In this document: positions 18,837 to 31,829 of the stretch, in pieces
How positions within the stretch are numbered: position 1 is the stretch's first letter
Layout of the letters: every line of letters begins with the position of its first letter
From: Brevibacillus laterosporus
Lineage (GTDB): Bacteria; Bacillota; Bacilli; Brevibacillales; Brevibacillaceae
Direction: 5' to 3'
Assembly (NCBI RefSeq): GCF_030489605.1
Contig: NZ_JAUKFY010000009.1
Span: forward strand, 124,001-188,000
DNA: 64,000 nt
Position numbers and translations under genes: made by a program
The notes under the pieces: model-generated
Databases searched by the model: none
Told to the model about the DNA's origin: nothing
What the model saw: the letters and a program-made list of their open reading frames with translations, nothing else

Positions 18837-19778
18837 TTACTCCCACTTTTTCCACTTTTCTTGGCTGTATCTATAGATTTGGGCTGATTCTCCAATTCCG
18901 ATGATAGGTGTATCGGCTGTACCGTAGGAGATATTAATCAGTTTTTCTGGAAGGTCTGAGGATAGGAGAGTCCACTCCCTGCCATCCTTCATTAAAATAC
19001 CTTTATCACTTGCTGCATATAAGGTGTCTGTAGATTTATTAACTGCAATTGAATAAATATGCGAATCGCTTTCTCGCCATTCAACCTGCCAATCGCCATC
19101 ATGTATATCTATTGATAACAGTTCGTTTTGAGTTAGTACGTACAATTTATGCTCACTGGGTACATAATCCAAATCATATCCTTCTACTGTATCAATAGGG
19201 AATCGTAAATGCCAATTAGAACCGGCATCTGTTGATTCATATACGCCTTCACGGTTCACAAATGCATAGAGGAATGTACCTTTATCGGTTGGAACTCCGA
19301 TTAGAGATTGAATGTCATACCCTTGTGGCAATCCGCCCTCTATCCGTTTCCAGGATTTTCCCCCATCCTTAGATACCTTGCAAACCTTTGCGCCGGCTAC
19401 ATATACCTGTTTAGGCTTCTTCGGATCAAAATAGATCGTCTTGACATCCGCCTGTTCCAGCTCATCTGCAACTGCTCCCCATAATCCATGATCCGCAGAT
19501 GCATAGAGTCCCGCATGCGTTGCCAGCCAGACTTGTTCTCCCCCTTGATCTAGGGCCAATGAATTGATACTGTCCCCTTTTTGCAACACATCCTGGTACG
19601 TCAGTTCACCTGTGATCTGAGCCAATTTAACCGATTGTTTCACAACAGGTTCTTCCATTGTCTGGCCCGCATCTACGATTTCGGTTTTAACCGACTTATG
19701 TGTTGCAGTAGCACAACCGCTGAGCAAAAGGAGCACACTAATGCTTGCTCCCATTTGTTTAAGCGTGAATCTATCCAT
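18837..19778 (-). CDS. Predicted lipoprotein with BNR/sialidase-like beta-propeller
   Basis: Secreted, membrane-anchored protein of about 313 aa. A short signal peptide ends in LLLLSGC (Cys22 from ATG 19778; a GTG three codons earlier is possible). The body has repeated Asp-box-like motifs of photosystem-stability/sialidase propellers: SADHGLWGAV, SKDGGKSWKRI, STDAGSNWHLRF, and KDGREWTLLS. Catalytic residues of sialidases cannot be assigned, so a binding or scaffolding role is more likely than hydrolysis. It is inserted between ligA and camS, which are neighbours in B. subtilis, and is spaced 37 nt and 19 nt from them, so it should be co-transcribed. Function unknown. Confidence 0.8.
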   Translation of the reverse strand: MDRFTLKQMGASISVLLLLSGCATATHKSVKTEIVDAGQTMEEPVVKQSVKLAQITGELTYQDVLQKGDSINSLALDQGGEQVWLATHAGLYASADHGLWGAVADELEQADVKTIYFDPKKPKQVYVAGAKVCKVSKDGGKSWKRIEGGLPQGYDIQSLIGVPTDKGTFLYAFVNREGVYESTDAGSNWHLRFPIDTVEGYDLDYVPSEHKLYVLTQNELLSIDIHDGDWQVEWRESDSHIYSIAVNKSTDTLYAASDKGILMKDGREWTLLSSDLPEKLINISYGTADTPIIGIGESAQIYRYSQEKWKKWE

Positions 19779-19815
19779 CACCTTCACACCTTTGCTTAAT
19801 ATCTCCTCAGCCCAC

Positions 19816-24211
<4,396 letters not shown>

Positions 24212-24354
24212 GCCGTAAGCCACCTTTCATTTTGCTTCTTTTCCTTCGTCCCAAAAGAAAGCATATGTTCCTATTTTGTCATAACTTTCCCTGTTATGCC
24301 ACTCACTCTTTTAGGAAAAAAGACTCCTTTTTTATTCCATTTTTTATCTGAAAG

Positions 24355-24389
24355 AAAAGAAACTCCTCGGCATTGGCTCAAGGAGTTTC
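24355..24389 (-). terminator. Terminator of yerC-pcrB
   Basis: Minus-strand hairpin GAAACTCCT / AGGAGTTTC (24389-24381 and 24367-24359) followed by TTCTTTTC. It suggests that pcrA has its own promoter in the 200-nt gap that follows. Confidence 0.7.
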
Positions 24390-24417
24390 CTGTAAATCAT
24401 GTGTGAGTAAAACTAAA

Positions 24418-25119
24418 CTAGAAACGACGCTCTGTCTCTTTTACCGCAGCAACAGTAGATAGAGCCTGTTCCAAAGAATCATAGATGATATTGCCAACAA
24501 CCACTGTATCGGCGATTGCTGCCATTTCACGGGCTTGGCTTGCATCCGTAATCCCGCCGCCATACATGAGGTGTCCTTCATCCAAAGCTGTTTTGCATGC
24601 CTCAACCATCTGCGGGTCGCCATATGTACCGCTGTATTCGATATACACGATTGGCAAACGGCATAATTTCGTTGCCGTTTGCACGTAAGCCTTCGCTTCT
24701 GCTTTTGACGAAATGGCACGAGCGCCGGTTACCTCAGCTACCGCAGAATCCGGATTAAACACCAAATACCCTTCCGCTACAATATCATCCCAATGTATAT
24801 AGCTTCCCAGTGAGCTTAGAGCCTCTACATGCGGAGCAAAAATCACATCTGGATTGCTTGCATTTAAAACGATAGGGATAAAGTAGCCATCAAAGCCTGG
24901 AACAATGGCCTGCAAATTGGAGACCTCCAGCATGCACGGTACAGCATAGCGTCTAATGCGCGACATTAGGTCAAGCGTGTTGTCAAATGTGACACCAAGG
25001 GTTCCCCCTACAATAATCGCATCTGTACCTGACTCGCAGATTTGCTCCAATTGATCGTCTTCAATAGGCTTTTCTGGGTCGAGTTTAAAAACATGTCGCC
25101 AGTTGCTAAATTCAATCAC
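24418..25119 (-). CDS. pcrB: Heptaprenylglyceryl phosphate synthase
   Basis: TIM-barrel prenyltransferase (233 aa) joining heptaprenyl diphosphate to glycerol-1-phosphate, giving archaeal-type ether lipids in Firmicutes. Typical text: WRHVFKLDPEKPI, DAIIVGGTLGV, YIEYSGTYGDP, and YGGGITDASQA for the phosphate-binding loop. It starts 15 nt after yerC. The order yerC-pcrB-pcrA-ligA follows B. subtilis, except that a terminator lies between pcrB and pcrA. Confidence 0.95.
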   Translation of the reverse strand: MIEFSNWRHVFKLDPEKPIEDDQLEQICESGTDAIIVGGTLGVTFDNTLDLMSRIRRYAVPCMLEVSNLQAIVPGFDGYFIPIVLNASNPDVIFAPHVEALSSLGSYIHWDDIVAEGYLVFNPDSAVAEVTGARAISSKAEAKAYVQTATKLCRLPIVYIEYSGTYGDPQMVEACKTALDEGHLMYGGGITDASQAREMAAIADTVVVGNIIYDSLEQALSTVAAVKETERRF

Positions 25120-25134
25120 GTTGATACCTCCGCT

Positions 25135-25425
25135 TTATTTACCGATCCGATCCAATGCCAGTTGGTAACCATCATTACCGTAATTAAGGCATCGCTTAAC
25201 ACGAGAGATCGTCGCTGTACTCGCACCTGTTTCTGATTCAATGTGGTTATAGGTATATCCTTTACGCAGCATACGCGCCACTTCCAAGCGTTGAGCAAGT
25301 GACTGCATCTCATTTACCGTACATAGATCATCAAAAAATTTATAGCATTCTTCCATGTCTTTTAAGGACAAGATTGATTCAAAAAGTTGTTCAATTCCCT
25401 TACCCTTCAATTTCTCTAATTGCAT
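25135..25425 (-). CDS. yerC: YerC/YecD family TrpR-related DNA-binding protein
   Basis: Small helical regulator (96 aa) with a TrpR-like helix-turn-helix: LAQRLEVARMLRKGYTYNHI followed by ETGASTATISRVKRCL as recognition helix. Its target is not established. First gene of yerC-pcrB. Confidence 0.9.
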   Translation of the reverse strand: MQLEKLKGKGIEQLFESILSLKDMEECYKFFDDLCTVNEMQSLAQRLEVARMLRKGYTYNHIESETGASTATISRVKRCLNYGNDGYQLALDRIGK

Positions 25426-25498
25426 GAAAAATCACCCCGTGATCGTCTTGGGAACTTTTTCTCTCTGTAAAGTTTTTAAGCACTAAAGTTCTGCTTTC

Positions 25499-25527
25499 AT
25501 GATAGAGCAAAAGACTTCTCTGCGCAA
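25499..25527 (-). promoter_or_regulatory. Predicted sigma-A promoter of yerC-pcrB
   Basis: On the minus strand TTGCGC (25527-25522), 17 nt, TATCAT (25504-25499), about 75 nt before the yerC start. Confidence 0.5.
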
Positions 25528-25566
25528 GACGATGTTTATCAATTTTATCTGTTTCCTAAAGTTTGG

Positions 25567-26610
25567 TTATTGAAAGCTAAGATGCTGGTCTAGGCTTGGT
25601 GTATTCGGCACGATGTTTACCCATGTATTGCCCGGAAGCAAAGGGATTTCCTTCGTTAGGGCATCGTCCTCAAATGCTCGAATAACGCCATCCTTTCTCG
25701 CCCATTTGATTGGTTTTGCTTTTCCTTGCTGGAACAGATAGCCTTTTCCAGGACCATTTACATCGACCTCACGCCGGCCTTCATTATCCAGCACCTTATG
25801 CTTAGTTGAAATCACCAGTACATTCGTGATTTCAAGTTGTTTGTTTGATGTTAGATCCTTATGAGCCTCACCCTGTGTAAAGCGTAAATATTTCCCCTTA
25901 TCCGCATCATATTTGTAACTAAGCGAGTATTGCGGATGCGGTTTGATCTTAATTTCTGCTGCAGGCTGTCCTTGCTCTATTTTGGTATCTTTAGGCAGGA
26001 AGGGGAAAAACGGCAGATCAGAGGTCATACGCATATTTTTCGCCTGCATTGCTTTTTCGATATGGCTTAGATCGGTATATACATTATGAGGAGCGGAACG
26101 GAATTTTTCCCTCCAGAAATACATGCTGTTACTGATCTCATTAAGATCGTCATCTGCGCCTTTAAGCATGGAAAGAGCATCCGGGCTGCCGCCTACATGC
26201 ACCAGAATGGAATCCAATCCTCTGCCCAATTTAATAAAGTACGGGCGAATACTTCTTACTGGTCCAATCGTTTTAGGAGTTTGACTGTGAAAAATGGCTA
26301 AAAAGCGTGTCACTTCGCCTTCCGACAGCACTTCGTACACGATATCAGCTTTATCCAGTCCAGATTGCGGTCTAGCTTTTGGATGATTATTAATCATAAC
26401 CATTACGGGACGATGATCGATTCGCTCATCCACCCCCATCCCTGTAAGCGGAGTTGTATAAGGAAATGTCTTTTCTTGTAAAGGTTCAGAAACTGGTGGC
26501 GTTACTGGATTGGGTTGCGGTGGTTGTTCTTTATTTGCAAACGGGTTACATGATGCCAATAAAGCTGATGCTGAAACAACGACAACCGCATACTTCCAGA
26601 AATGTGTCAT
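25567..26610 (-). CDS. yerB: DUF3048 lipoprotein, YerB family
   Basis: Surface lipoprotein of 347 aa with lipobox LLASC (Cys21), then a Pro/Gln-rich linker (about 25-45) and the DUF3048 body (HRPVMVMINNHPKARPQSGL, GPVRSIRPYF, SAPHNVYTDLSHIEKAM). Function unknown. In B. subtilis yerB lies immediately before yerC, as here. GGAG lies 10 nt before the ATG. It is divergent from the two-component system. Confidence 0.9.
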   Translation of the reverse strand: MTHFWKYAVVVVSASALLASCNPFANKEQPPQPNPVTPPVSEPLQEKTFPYTTPLTGMGVDERIDHRPVMVMINNHPKARPQSGLDKADIVYEVLSEGEVTRFLAIFHSQTPKTIGPVRSIRPYFIKLGRGLDSILVHVGGSPDALSMLKGADDDLNEISNSMYFWREKFRSAPHNVYTDLSHIEKAMQAKNMRMTSDLPFFPFLPKDTKIEQGQPAAEIKIKPHPQYSLSYKYDADKGKYLRFTQGEAHKDLTSNKQLEITNVLVISTKHKVLDNEGRREVDVNGPGKGYLFQQGKAKPIKWARKDGVIRAFEDDALTKEIPLLPGNTWVNIVPNTPSLDQHLSFQ

Positions 26611-26757
26611 ATATGCCTCACTCCTTTTTTGTCCCTACTATTTTTCGAGCAAGTTCTGCATAATTCCTGCCACAACTTTCCCACATTCCTTCTATGTGGT
26701 TCCCACATGTCTTTATGCAAGCTATGGTACTATGATAGATAGAAAGGAAGGATGACC

Positions 26758-27474
26758 ATGACTCAGACCACACCTTATCTGGTTTATCTGGTTGATGATG
26801 AAACGAATTTATTAGAGCTATTGCGCTCCTATCTTGTACGGGCAGGACTTGAAGTAAAAACTTTTCAGAGCGGTGAAGAGGTTCTGGCTGTTCTTGACGA
26901 TACGAAACCGCACTTATGGATTCTTGATATTATGTTGCCTGATATAGATGGATACGAGCTTCTTAGATTAATCCGAAATAAATGGGAAGACGTTCCGATC
27001 ATGTTCATTTCTGCTCGGGATCAGGATATTGATAAAATTATCGGGCTCGAGCTAGGCAGCGATGACTATTTGGCAAAACCTTTTTTGCCTCGTGAGCTAG
27101 TTATTCGCACACAGCGTTTGTTGCATCGAACCTATGAAAAGACTGGACTATCTGTAACAACAACTGCCCAATCTCCGGCAGTGTATGAGGACTGGATAAA
27201 TGTCTCTTCGTATTTCATTTCGGAAAAAGGCAGATTGGTTAAGGAAAACGAGCAAATGATTGATTTAACGACAAAAGAGTTTGATTTGGTGCTTTACTTT
27301 ATTAAAAATCAGGGTCAAGCTTTGCAGCGCGAGCAAATCCTTACGGCTGTTTGGGGCGATGACTACATCGGATCAGATCGTGCCGTGGATGATCTGGTAA
27401 AACGGATTCGTAAAAAGATGCCTGATTTTCCATTGGAGACGGTATATGGCTTTGGTTACCGGATGACGAAATGA
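26758..27474 (+). CDS. OmpR-family response regulator
   Basis: Two-component response regulator (238 aa). Receiver domain: acidic pocket VDDE, phosphorylation site Asp57 (WILDIMLPDIDG), Thr/Ser (FISARDQ) and Lys in YLAKPFLPRE. The C-terminal winged helix (about 140-236) has LTTKEFDLVLYFIKNQG and VWGDDYIGSDRAVDDLVKRI. ATG 26758 is preferred over ATG 26752 because AAGGAAGG then sits 6 nt upstream. It overlaps the kinase gene by 4 nt (ATGA), indicating translational coupling. The target genes are not known. Confidence 0.92.
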   Translation: MTQTTPYLVYLVDDETNLLELLRSYLVRAGLEVKTFQSGEEVLAVLDDTKPHLWILDIMLPDIDGYELLRLIRNKWEDVPIMFISARDQDIDKIIGLELGSDDYLAKPFLPRELVIRTQRLLHRTYEKTGLSVTTTAQSPAVYEDWINVSSYFISEKGRLVKENEQMIDLTTKEFDLVLYFIKNQGQALQREQILTAVWGDDYIGSDRAVDDLVKRIRKKMPDFPLETVYGFGYRMTK

Positions 27475-28895
27475 GAGGAAAATTTTCGTTACAGAACATG
27501 CCGTTAGCCAAACAAATTTTTTTACTGTTTTTATCCATGACAATCGTGCTTGGGGCAAGTGTAGCCATTCTTTATCCGTATACTTTAAAGCAGATTCTAC
27601 TGGATAATACGTATTCATTGCTTGAAGATGAAATTGAGAAGGTGTCGGAGAAAATCTCCTTTACGCAAAAGCACGAGCTTGTACCGCTGCCAGCTTTCAC
27701 CTCTCCACAAATGCTGAGGTTATTGTTACAAGACTATAATTATTCTTTTCAGATGATGGTGTTTAGTACAGATGGTCAACTGATCGGGTTCCAGCATCTG
27801 CCCAAGAAAGGCGTTCCATTGAAGGTTGCAGCTGGACTTTTTAAAGAAGCTTCTGCTCACAAAGGCTCAACCCCTTATAAAGGAAGCACCGAGTGGGATA
27901 ATGAAAATTTCTTGATGGTAAGCCAAAAAATGGATTATTTTGGATTCCCTTATTACCTAGTGATATTTACAAAGGAAAACGAAATCATTCAAATCAATAA
28001 CATGCTTACCAAAAGATTCTTCATTATTTTTGCCTTTTTTATCTTTGTCAGCTTGTTATTAGCTGGTTGGTTTAGCGGGTATTTAAGTACCCCCTTACGC
28101 CGTTTAGAAGAATCCTGCCAAAAGATTGCGCGCCGCCAATTTGACATTCCTCTAATGGTTGATCGCAAGGATGAGATCGGTCAGTTGGCTCGCTCCTTTG
28201 ACATGATGAAAAAGCAATTGAAGGATCATGACGAATCTCAGCAACATTTTGTGCAAAATATTTCCCATGAATTAAAAACGCCAATTATGGCGATTCAAGG
28301 CTATGCACAAGGGTTGATAGACGGCGTTTTTCAAGGTGCTGAGGCCAAAAAAGGCTTGTCCATTATTATGGAGGAAAGCAACCGTTTGGAGAATGTGGTT
28401 GAACAACTCTTGTATTTAACCAAAGTAGAATCAGTTGATAAAATGATGACCTTTGCTTCATTAGACCTAACAGAAATGATAGGACTGCTACATCAGCGCT
28501 ATCATCTTCTGCACCCACATTTAGCATGGCAGATCGAGATACCGGAAACCCTACCAATGAAGGGCGATGGCGAACAGCTTTACAGTGCTTTTACTAATAT
28601 TGTGGAAAATCAGCTACGATACGCCAAAACCACAATCACCATCACAGCCGAAGCGGTAAAAGAACAAATCGAAATCGCTATTTCTAATGACGGTCCGCCT
28701 ATTGAAGAAAGCGTCATGCCCTATTTATTCCAACGTTTCCGCAAAGGGAAAACGGGTAAGCACGGCTTAGGCCTCGCTATTGCACGTGCTGTTCTGGAAG
28801 CGCACGGGGGATCGATTACGGCTAAAAATATTTCTGAGCAGCAGGGGGTTATGTTTATTGCGACCTTGCCGCAAAAGCAATCTCATTTAGAATAA
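27471..28895 (+). CDS. Membrane sensor histidine kinase
   Basis: Partner kinase of the preceding regulator (474 aa). First membrane segment about residues 15-37, extracytoplasmic sensor about 40-180, second segment about 183-205, HAMP domain about 205-258. HisKA has the phosphorylated His266 in FVQNISHELKTP. The HATPase domain has N-box FTNIVENQLRYA, G1 ISNDGPP and G2 GLGLAIARAV. The sensor domain gives no hint of ligand. A terminator follows directly. Confidence 0.92.
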   Translation: MRGKFSLQNMPLAKQIFLLFLSMTIVLGASVAILYPYTLKQILLDNTYSLLEDEIEKVSEKISFTQKHELVPLPAFTSPQMLRLLLQDYNYSFQMMVFSTDGQLIGFQHLPKKGVPLKVAAGLFKEASAHKGSTPYKGSTEWDNENFLMVSQKMDYFGFPYYLVIFTKENEIIQINNMLTKRFFIIFAFFIFVSLLLAGWFSGYLSTPLRRLEESCQKIARRQFDIPLMVDRKDEIGQLARSFDMMKKQLKDHDESQQHFVQNISHELKTPIMAIQGYAQGLIDGVFQGAEAKKGLSIIMEESNRLENVVEQLLYLTKVESVDKMMTFASLDLTEMIGLLHQRYHLLHPHLAWQIEIPETLPMKGDGEQLYSAFTNIVENQLRYAKTTITITAEAVKEQIEIAISNDGPPIEESVMPYLFQRFRKGKTGKHGLGLAIARAVLEAHGGSITAKNISEQQGVMFIATLPQKQSHLE

Positions 28896-28940
28896 AAAAA
28901 CGGTAATTGGGAGGAATTTTCCCGGTTACCGTTTTTTACG
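28894..28940 (+). terminator. Terminator of the two-component operon
   Basis: AAACGGTAA and TTACCGTTT arms, with an extra GGGA/TCCC pairing, followed by TTTTTT. It begins right after the kinase stop codon. Confidence 0.85.
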
Positions 28941-29056
28941 CTCTCCCAGCATAAACCTATTTTTGCAAGTAACGTGTATAACTTTTTGTCAATTGCCACA
29001 TGTTAAAACTAACAATCAGGATAAAACTACCTTTATGATTAGAAAGGAGAGAAGAA

Positions 29057-30247
29057 ATGCCACGTCTCTTCTCACGCGTCTTCATCTTGTTGTTGGTGAT
29101 TAGCTCTTTGCTGGTAGCTTCTTGTCAATCGGGTTCACCATCCCAAAATAAATCCGCTGCCTCTGCTCGAAATACTTCTCCCCACTTTGCATCCGTTCAC
29201 GAGACTCCTACTATACAAAACGTAATTTCCAGCACCAGACCCAGAGAGGTGCTTGGGTTTTATACAGAATCGGAGGAGCCTTATCCTGGATCTCTTCCGA
29301 CCTTATCTGCTCAGCATGAACAGCTTAGTACAATCGTACCCTTTTGGTATAAGCTAGATGATAAAAATCCTGGATATTTAACAACAACCCTTTCCAAAGA
29401 AGAGCAGCAAAAGATCATAGATCGGGCTCATGCCAATCAGGTTCAAGTCTATCTGTTAGTTCATAATCTGTTCTATGGTTCCATCCAAAAAGGAAAAGAT
29501 GTTGCGCGAGATATCTTACGCAATCCTAAGAATCAGCGTTATTTTTTGCGGAATTTAGAACGCGAAGTGCTTTCCATGGGCTATGACGGCGTTAATTTGG
29601 ACATTGAAAATCTATATTTAGAAGACAAGTTTGCATTCACTCAGCTGGTGAAAAATGTAACGCAATTGATGCACCGGTATGGCAAGACCGTCACAGTCTG
29701 TGTTCCTGCTAATACAGGCGATGAACGTTCCAATGCATGGTCTCCTTGGTTTGATTACAAGCTACTGGGCCGCTACGCTGATCGATTGGTGATCATGGCC
29801 TATGATGAGCATAATCCGCGAACCAAGCCAGGACCTGTTGCCTCCATTCAATGGGTTGAAGATACGGTGCGCTATGCACTCTCACAGGGGGTTCCTGCGC
29901 AAAAAATCTTACTCGGGGTTGCCGGGTATGGCTGGAACTGGAACAGCAGCGGTGAAAAAGCCGAGTATCAGTCCTATAAAAGTCTTATGGAGCAAAGCAA
30001 AATCCACGGGGCCACTCTTAATTGGGATCAGGAACGTCTCTCCCCCCATATGCAATACATGGATGAAGCGGGGAATATGCACATTGTTTGGTTTGAAAAC
30101 TCTTTTAGCACCCGTTCCAAGCTAGATTTAATTGAGAAATATGATCTGGCTGGGATAGCTCTCTGGCGCTTGGGACTAGAAGACCCAACCATTTGGGATA
30201 ACCTTTCCGGTCAAATTGATGTCTGGAAAACAGATACCATTCATTAA
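29057..30247 (+). CDS. GH18-family glycosidase-like lipoprotein
   Basis: Probable cell-wall or chitin-type hydrolase anchored as a lipoprotein (396 aa). Lipobox LLVASC with Cys23, then a low-complexity Ser/Asn linker to about residue 58. The GH18 barrel carries the active-site motif DGVNLDIE with acid Glu184, preceded by the substrate loop and followed by VIMAYDEH and GIALWRLG. Relatives such as YdhD, YaaH and SleL act on spore or vegetative peptidoglycan, but no LysM domain is present here. It is flanked by terminators and so probably transcribed alone. Confidence 0.88.
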   Translation: MPRLFSRVFILLLVISSLLVASCQSGSPSQNKSAASARNTSPHFASVHETPTIQNVISSTRPREVLGFYTESEEPYPGSLPTLSAQHEQLSTIVPFWYKLDDKNPGYLTTTLSKEEQQKIIDRAHANQVQVYLLVHNLFYGSIQKGKDVARDILRNPKNQRYFLRNLEREVLSMGYDGVNLDIENLYLEDKFAFTQLVKNVTQLMHRYGKTVTVCVPANTGDERSNAWSPWFDYKLLGRYADRLVIMAYDEHNPRTKPGPVASIQWVEDTVRYALSQGVPAQKILLGVAGYGWNWNSSGEKAEYQSYKSLMEQSKIHGATLNWDQERLSPHMQYMDEAGNMHIVWFENSFSTRSKLDLIEKYDLAGIALWRLGLEDPTIWDNLSGQIDVWKTDTIH

Positions 30248-30267
30248 TCTTAAGGCAAGCCCTGTAT

Positions 30268-30312
30268 ACAACAAAAACCTTGAATTCTGGAGTGAATTTC
30301 AAGGTTTTTGTT
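30268..30312. terminator. Bidirectional terminator between GH18 gene and livF
   Basis: Perfect 16-bp stem: CAACAAAAACCTTGAA (30268-30283) and TTCAAGGTTTTTGTTG (30297-30312). The U-rich arm follows in both directions, fitting two convergent genes. Confidence 0.85.
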
Positions 30313-30318
30313 GCTATT

Positions 30319-31026
30319 CTATGCCAAATACGCCTCTCTCACCTGAGGATCAGATAGCAGATTTTTGGCATCATCCTTCAAAATGATCTCACCCGTCTGG
30401 ATGACATAGCCTCGGTGTGCAATGGCAAGTGCCTGATTTGCATTCTGTTCTACCAACAGGATGGTCATACCTTCTTGATTTAATTCCGTGATGATCTCGA
30501 AGATTTGCTCAACTAAAATGGGAGCTAATCCCATAGATGGCTCATCTAACATCAGAATTTTGGGCTTCATCATTAATCCACGGGCGATAGCCAACATTTG
30601 CTGTTCACCGCCTGACATCGTGCCGCCTTTTTGAGATACTCGTTCTTTTAAGCGCGGAAAATAATGAAAGGCTCGTTCGATTCCCTCTTCAATCACTTTT
30701 TTATCCTTGATAGAAAAGGCCCCCATCTCCAAATTTTCCTTAACAGTCAATTTTGGAAATATCCGCCTTCCCTCCGGAACATGGGCAATTCCTAATGCTG
30801 AGATATCATGCGGTTTTTTACCGGTAATAGCTTGCCCGTTAAATAACACTTGGCCTTCTTTGGCACGTACTTGACCACATATGGCTTTTAAGGTAGTTGA
30901 TTTTCCAGCTCCGTTAGAACCTATAAGAGTTACAACTTCTCCCTGCTCTACCGTAATACTTAGACCTTTTAACGCATGGATGCCACCGTAATAGGTATGA
31001 ACCTCCTTCAATTCCAATAATGCCAT
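30319..31026 (-). CDS. livF: Branched-chain amino-acid ABC transporter ATPase LivF
   Basis: One of the two ATPases of the LIV importer (235 aa). Walker A GSNGAGKST, Q-loop, VPEGRRIFPKLTV (diagnostic of LivF), signature MSGGEQQMLAIA, Walker B ILMLDEPSMGLAP. It is the last gene of livKHMGF, 12 nt after livG, with the terminator directly downstream. Confidence 0.95.
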   Translation of the reverse strand: MALLELKEVHTYYGGIHALKGLSITVEQGEVVTLIGSNGAGKSTTLKAICGQVRAKEGQVLFNGQAITGKKPHDISALGIAHVPEGRRIFPKLTVKENLEMGAFSIKDKKVIEEGIERAFHYFPRLKERVSQKGGTMSGGEQQMLAIARGLMMKPKILMLDEPSMGLAPILVEQIFEIITELNQEGMTILLVEQNANQALAIAHRGYVIQTGEIILKDDAKNLLSDPQVREAYLA

Positions 31027-31038
31027 CGCTCTTCCCTC

Positions 31039-31815
31039 CTACGAAGCTTCTGTCGCGCTCTTGCCCAGGTACGCCTCAATTACCTTTGGATTTGTTCTTA
31101 TGTCGTCTGGAGTCCCCTCCGCAATCTTCCTTCCGTAATCCAGAACATGAATATATTCGGACAACCCCATAACCAGCTTCATATCATGCTCGATTAAAAT
31201 AATGGTTAATTCTAAATCGCGTTTAAGCTGGCGTATAAAGTCTGTCATTTCCACCGTCTCTCTTGGATTCATTCCTGCCGCCGGCTCATCTAACAAAATA
31301 ATCTGAGGGTTCGTAGCTAAGGCCCTAGCGATCTCTAGCCGACGCTGCAATCCATACGGCAAACTTCCCGCGGTTTCATTAGCAATCTGTTCAATTCCTA
31401 CATATTCAAGAATTTGATAAGCTTCAATCCGTGCTCGTTCCTCTTCTTCCCGCACTCGTTTTGAATGGAACAAAATTCCCAGAAGACCTGCTTGAAGGCG
31501 CCCATGCTGACCAATCATTACGTTCTCTAACGCCGTCATTTGTTTGAACAGTCTGACATTTTGAAATGTCCGTGTAATGCCTCGGGTTGCTATTTGATCA
31601 GGTTGAAGACCTTTAATGCTCTTTCCATTTAATACAACATCCCCCTCGTCCGGCTCGTAAAAGCCTGTCACCATATTAAAAAAGGTGGTTTTACCTGCCC
31701 CATTTGGACCGATGACTGCCGTGATGCTTCCTTTTTCAATATCAATCGACACGTCTTCATTAGCGATTAGACCACCGAATCTCTTGGTTAAATGTCTCGC
31801 CTCTAACAATGCCAT
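31039..31815 (-). CDS. livG: Branched-chain amino-acid ABC transporter ATPase LivG
   Basis: Second ATPase of the importer (258 aa). Walker A GPNGAGKTT, GITRTFQNVRLF typical of LivG, signature LPYGLQRRLEIARAL in place of LSGGQ, Walker B ILLDEPAAGMNP, H-loop IEHDMK. It is preceded by GGAGGGAGG, 14 nt after livM. Confidence 0.95.
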   Translation of the reverse strand: MALLEARHLTKRFGGLIANEDVSIDIEKGSITAVIGPNGAGKTTFFNMVTGFYEPDEGDVVLNGKSIKGLQPDQIATRGITRTFQNVRLFKQMTALENVMIGQHGRLQAGLLGILFHSKRVREEEERARIEAYQILEYVGIEQIANETAGSLPYGLQRRLEIARALATNPQIILLDEPAAGMNPRETVEMTDFIRQLKRDLELTIILIEHDMKLVMGLSEYIHVLDYGRKIAEGTPDDIRTNPKVIEAYLGKSATEAS

Positions 31816-31829
31816 GCTACCTCCCTCCT

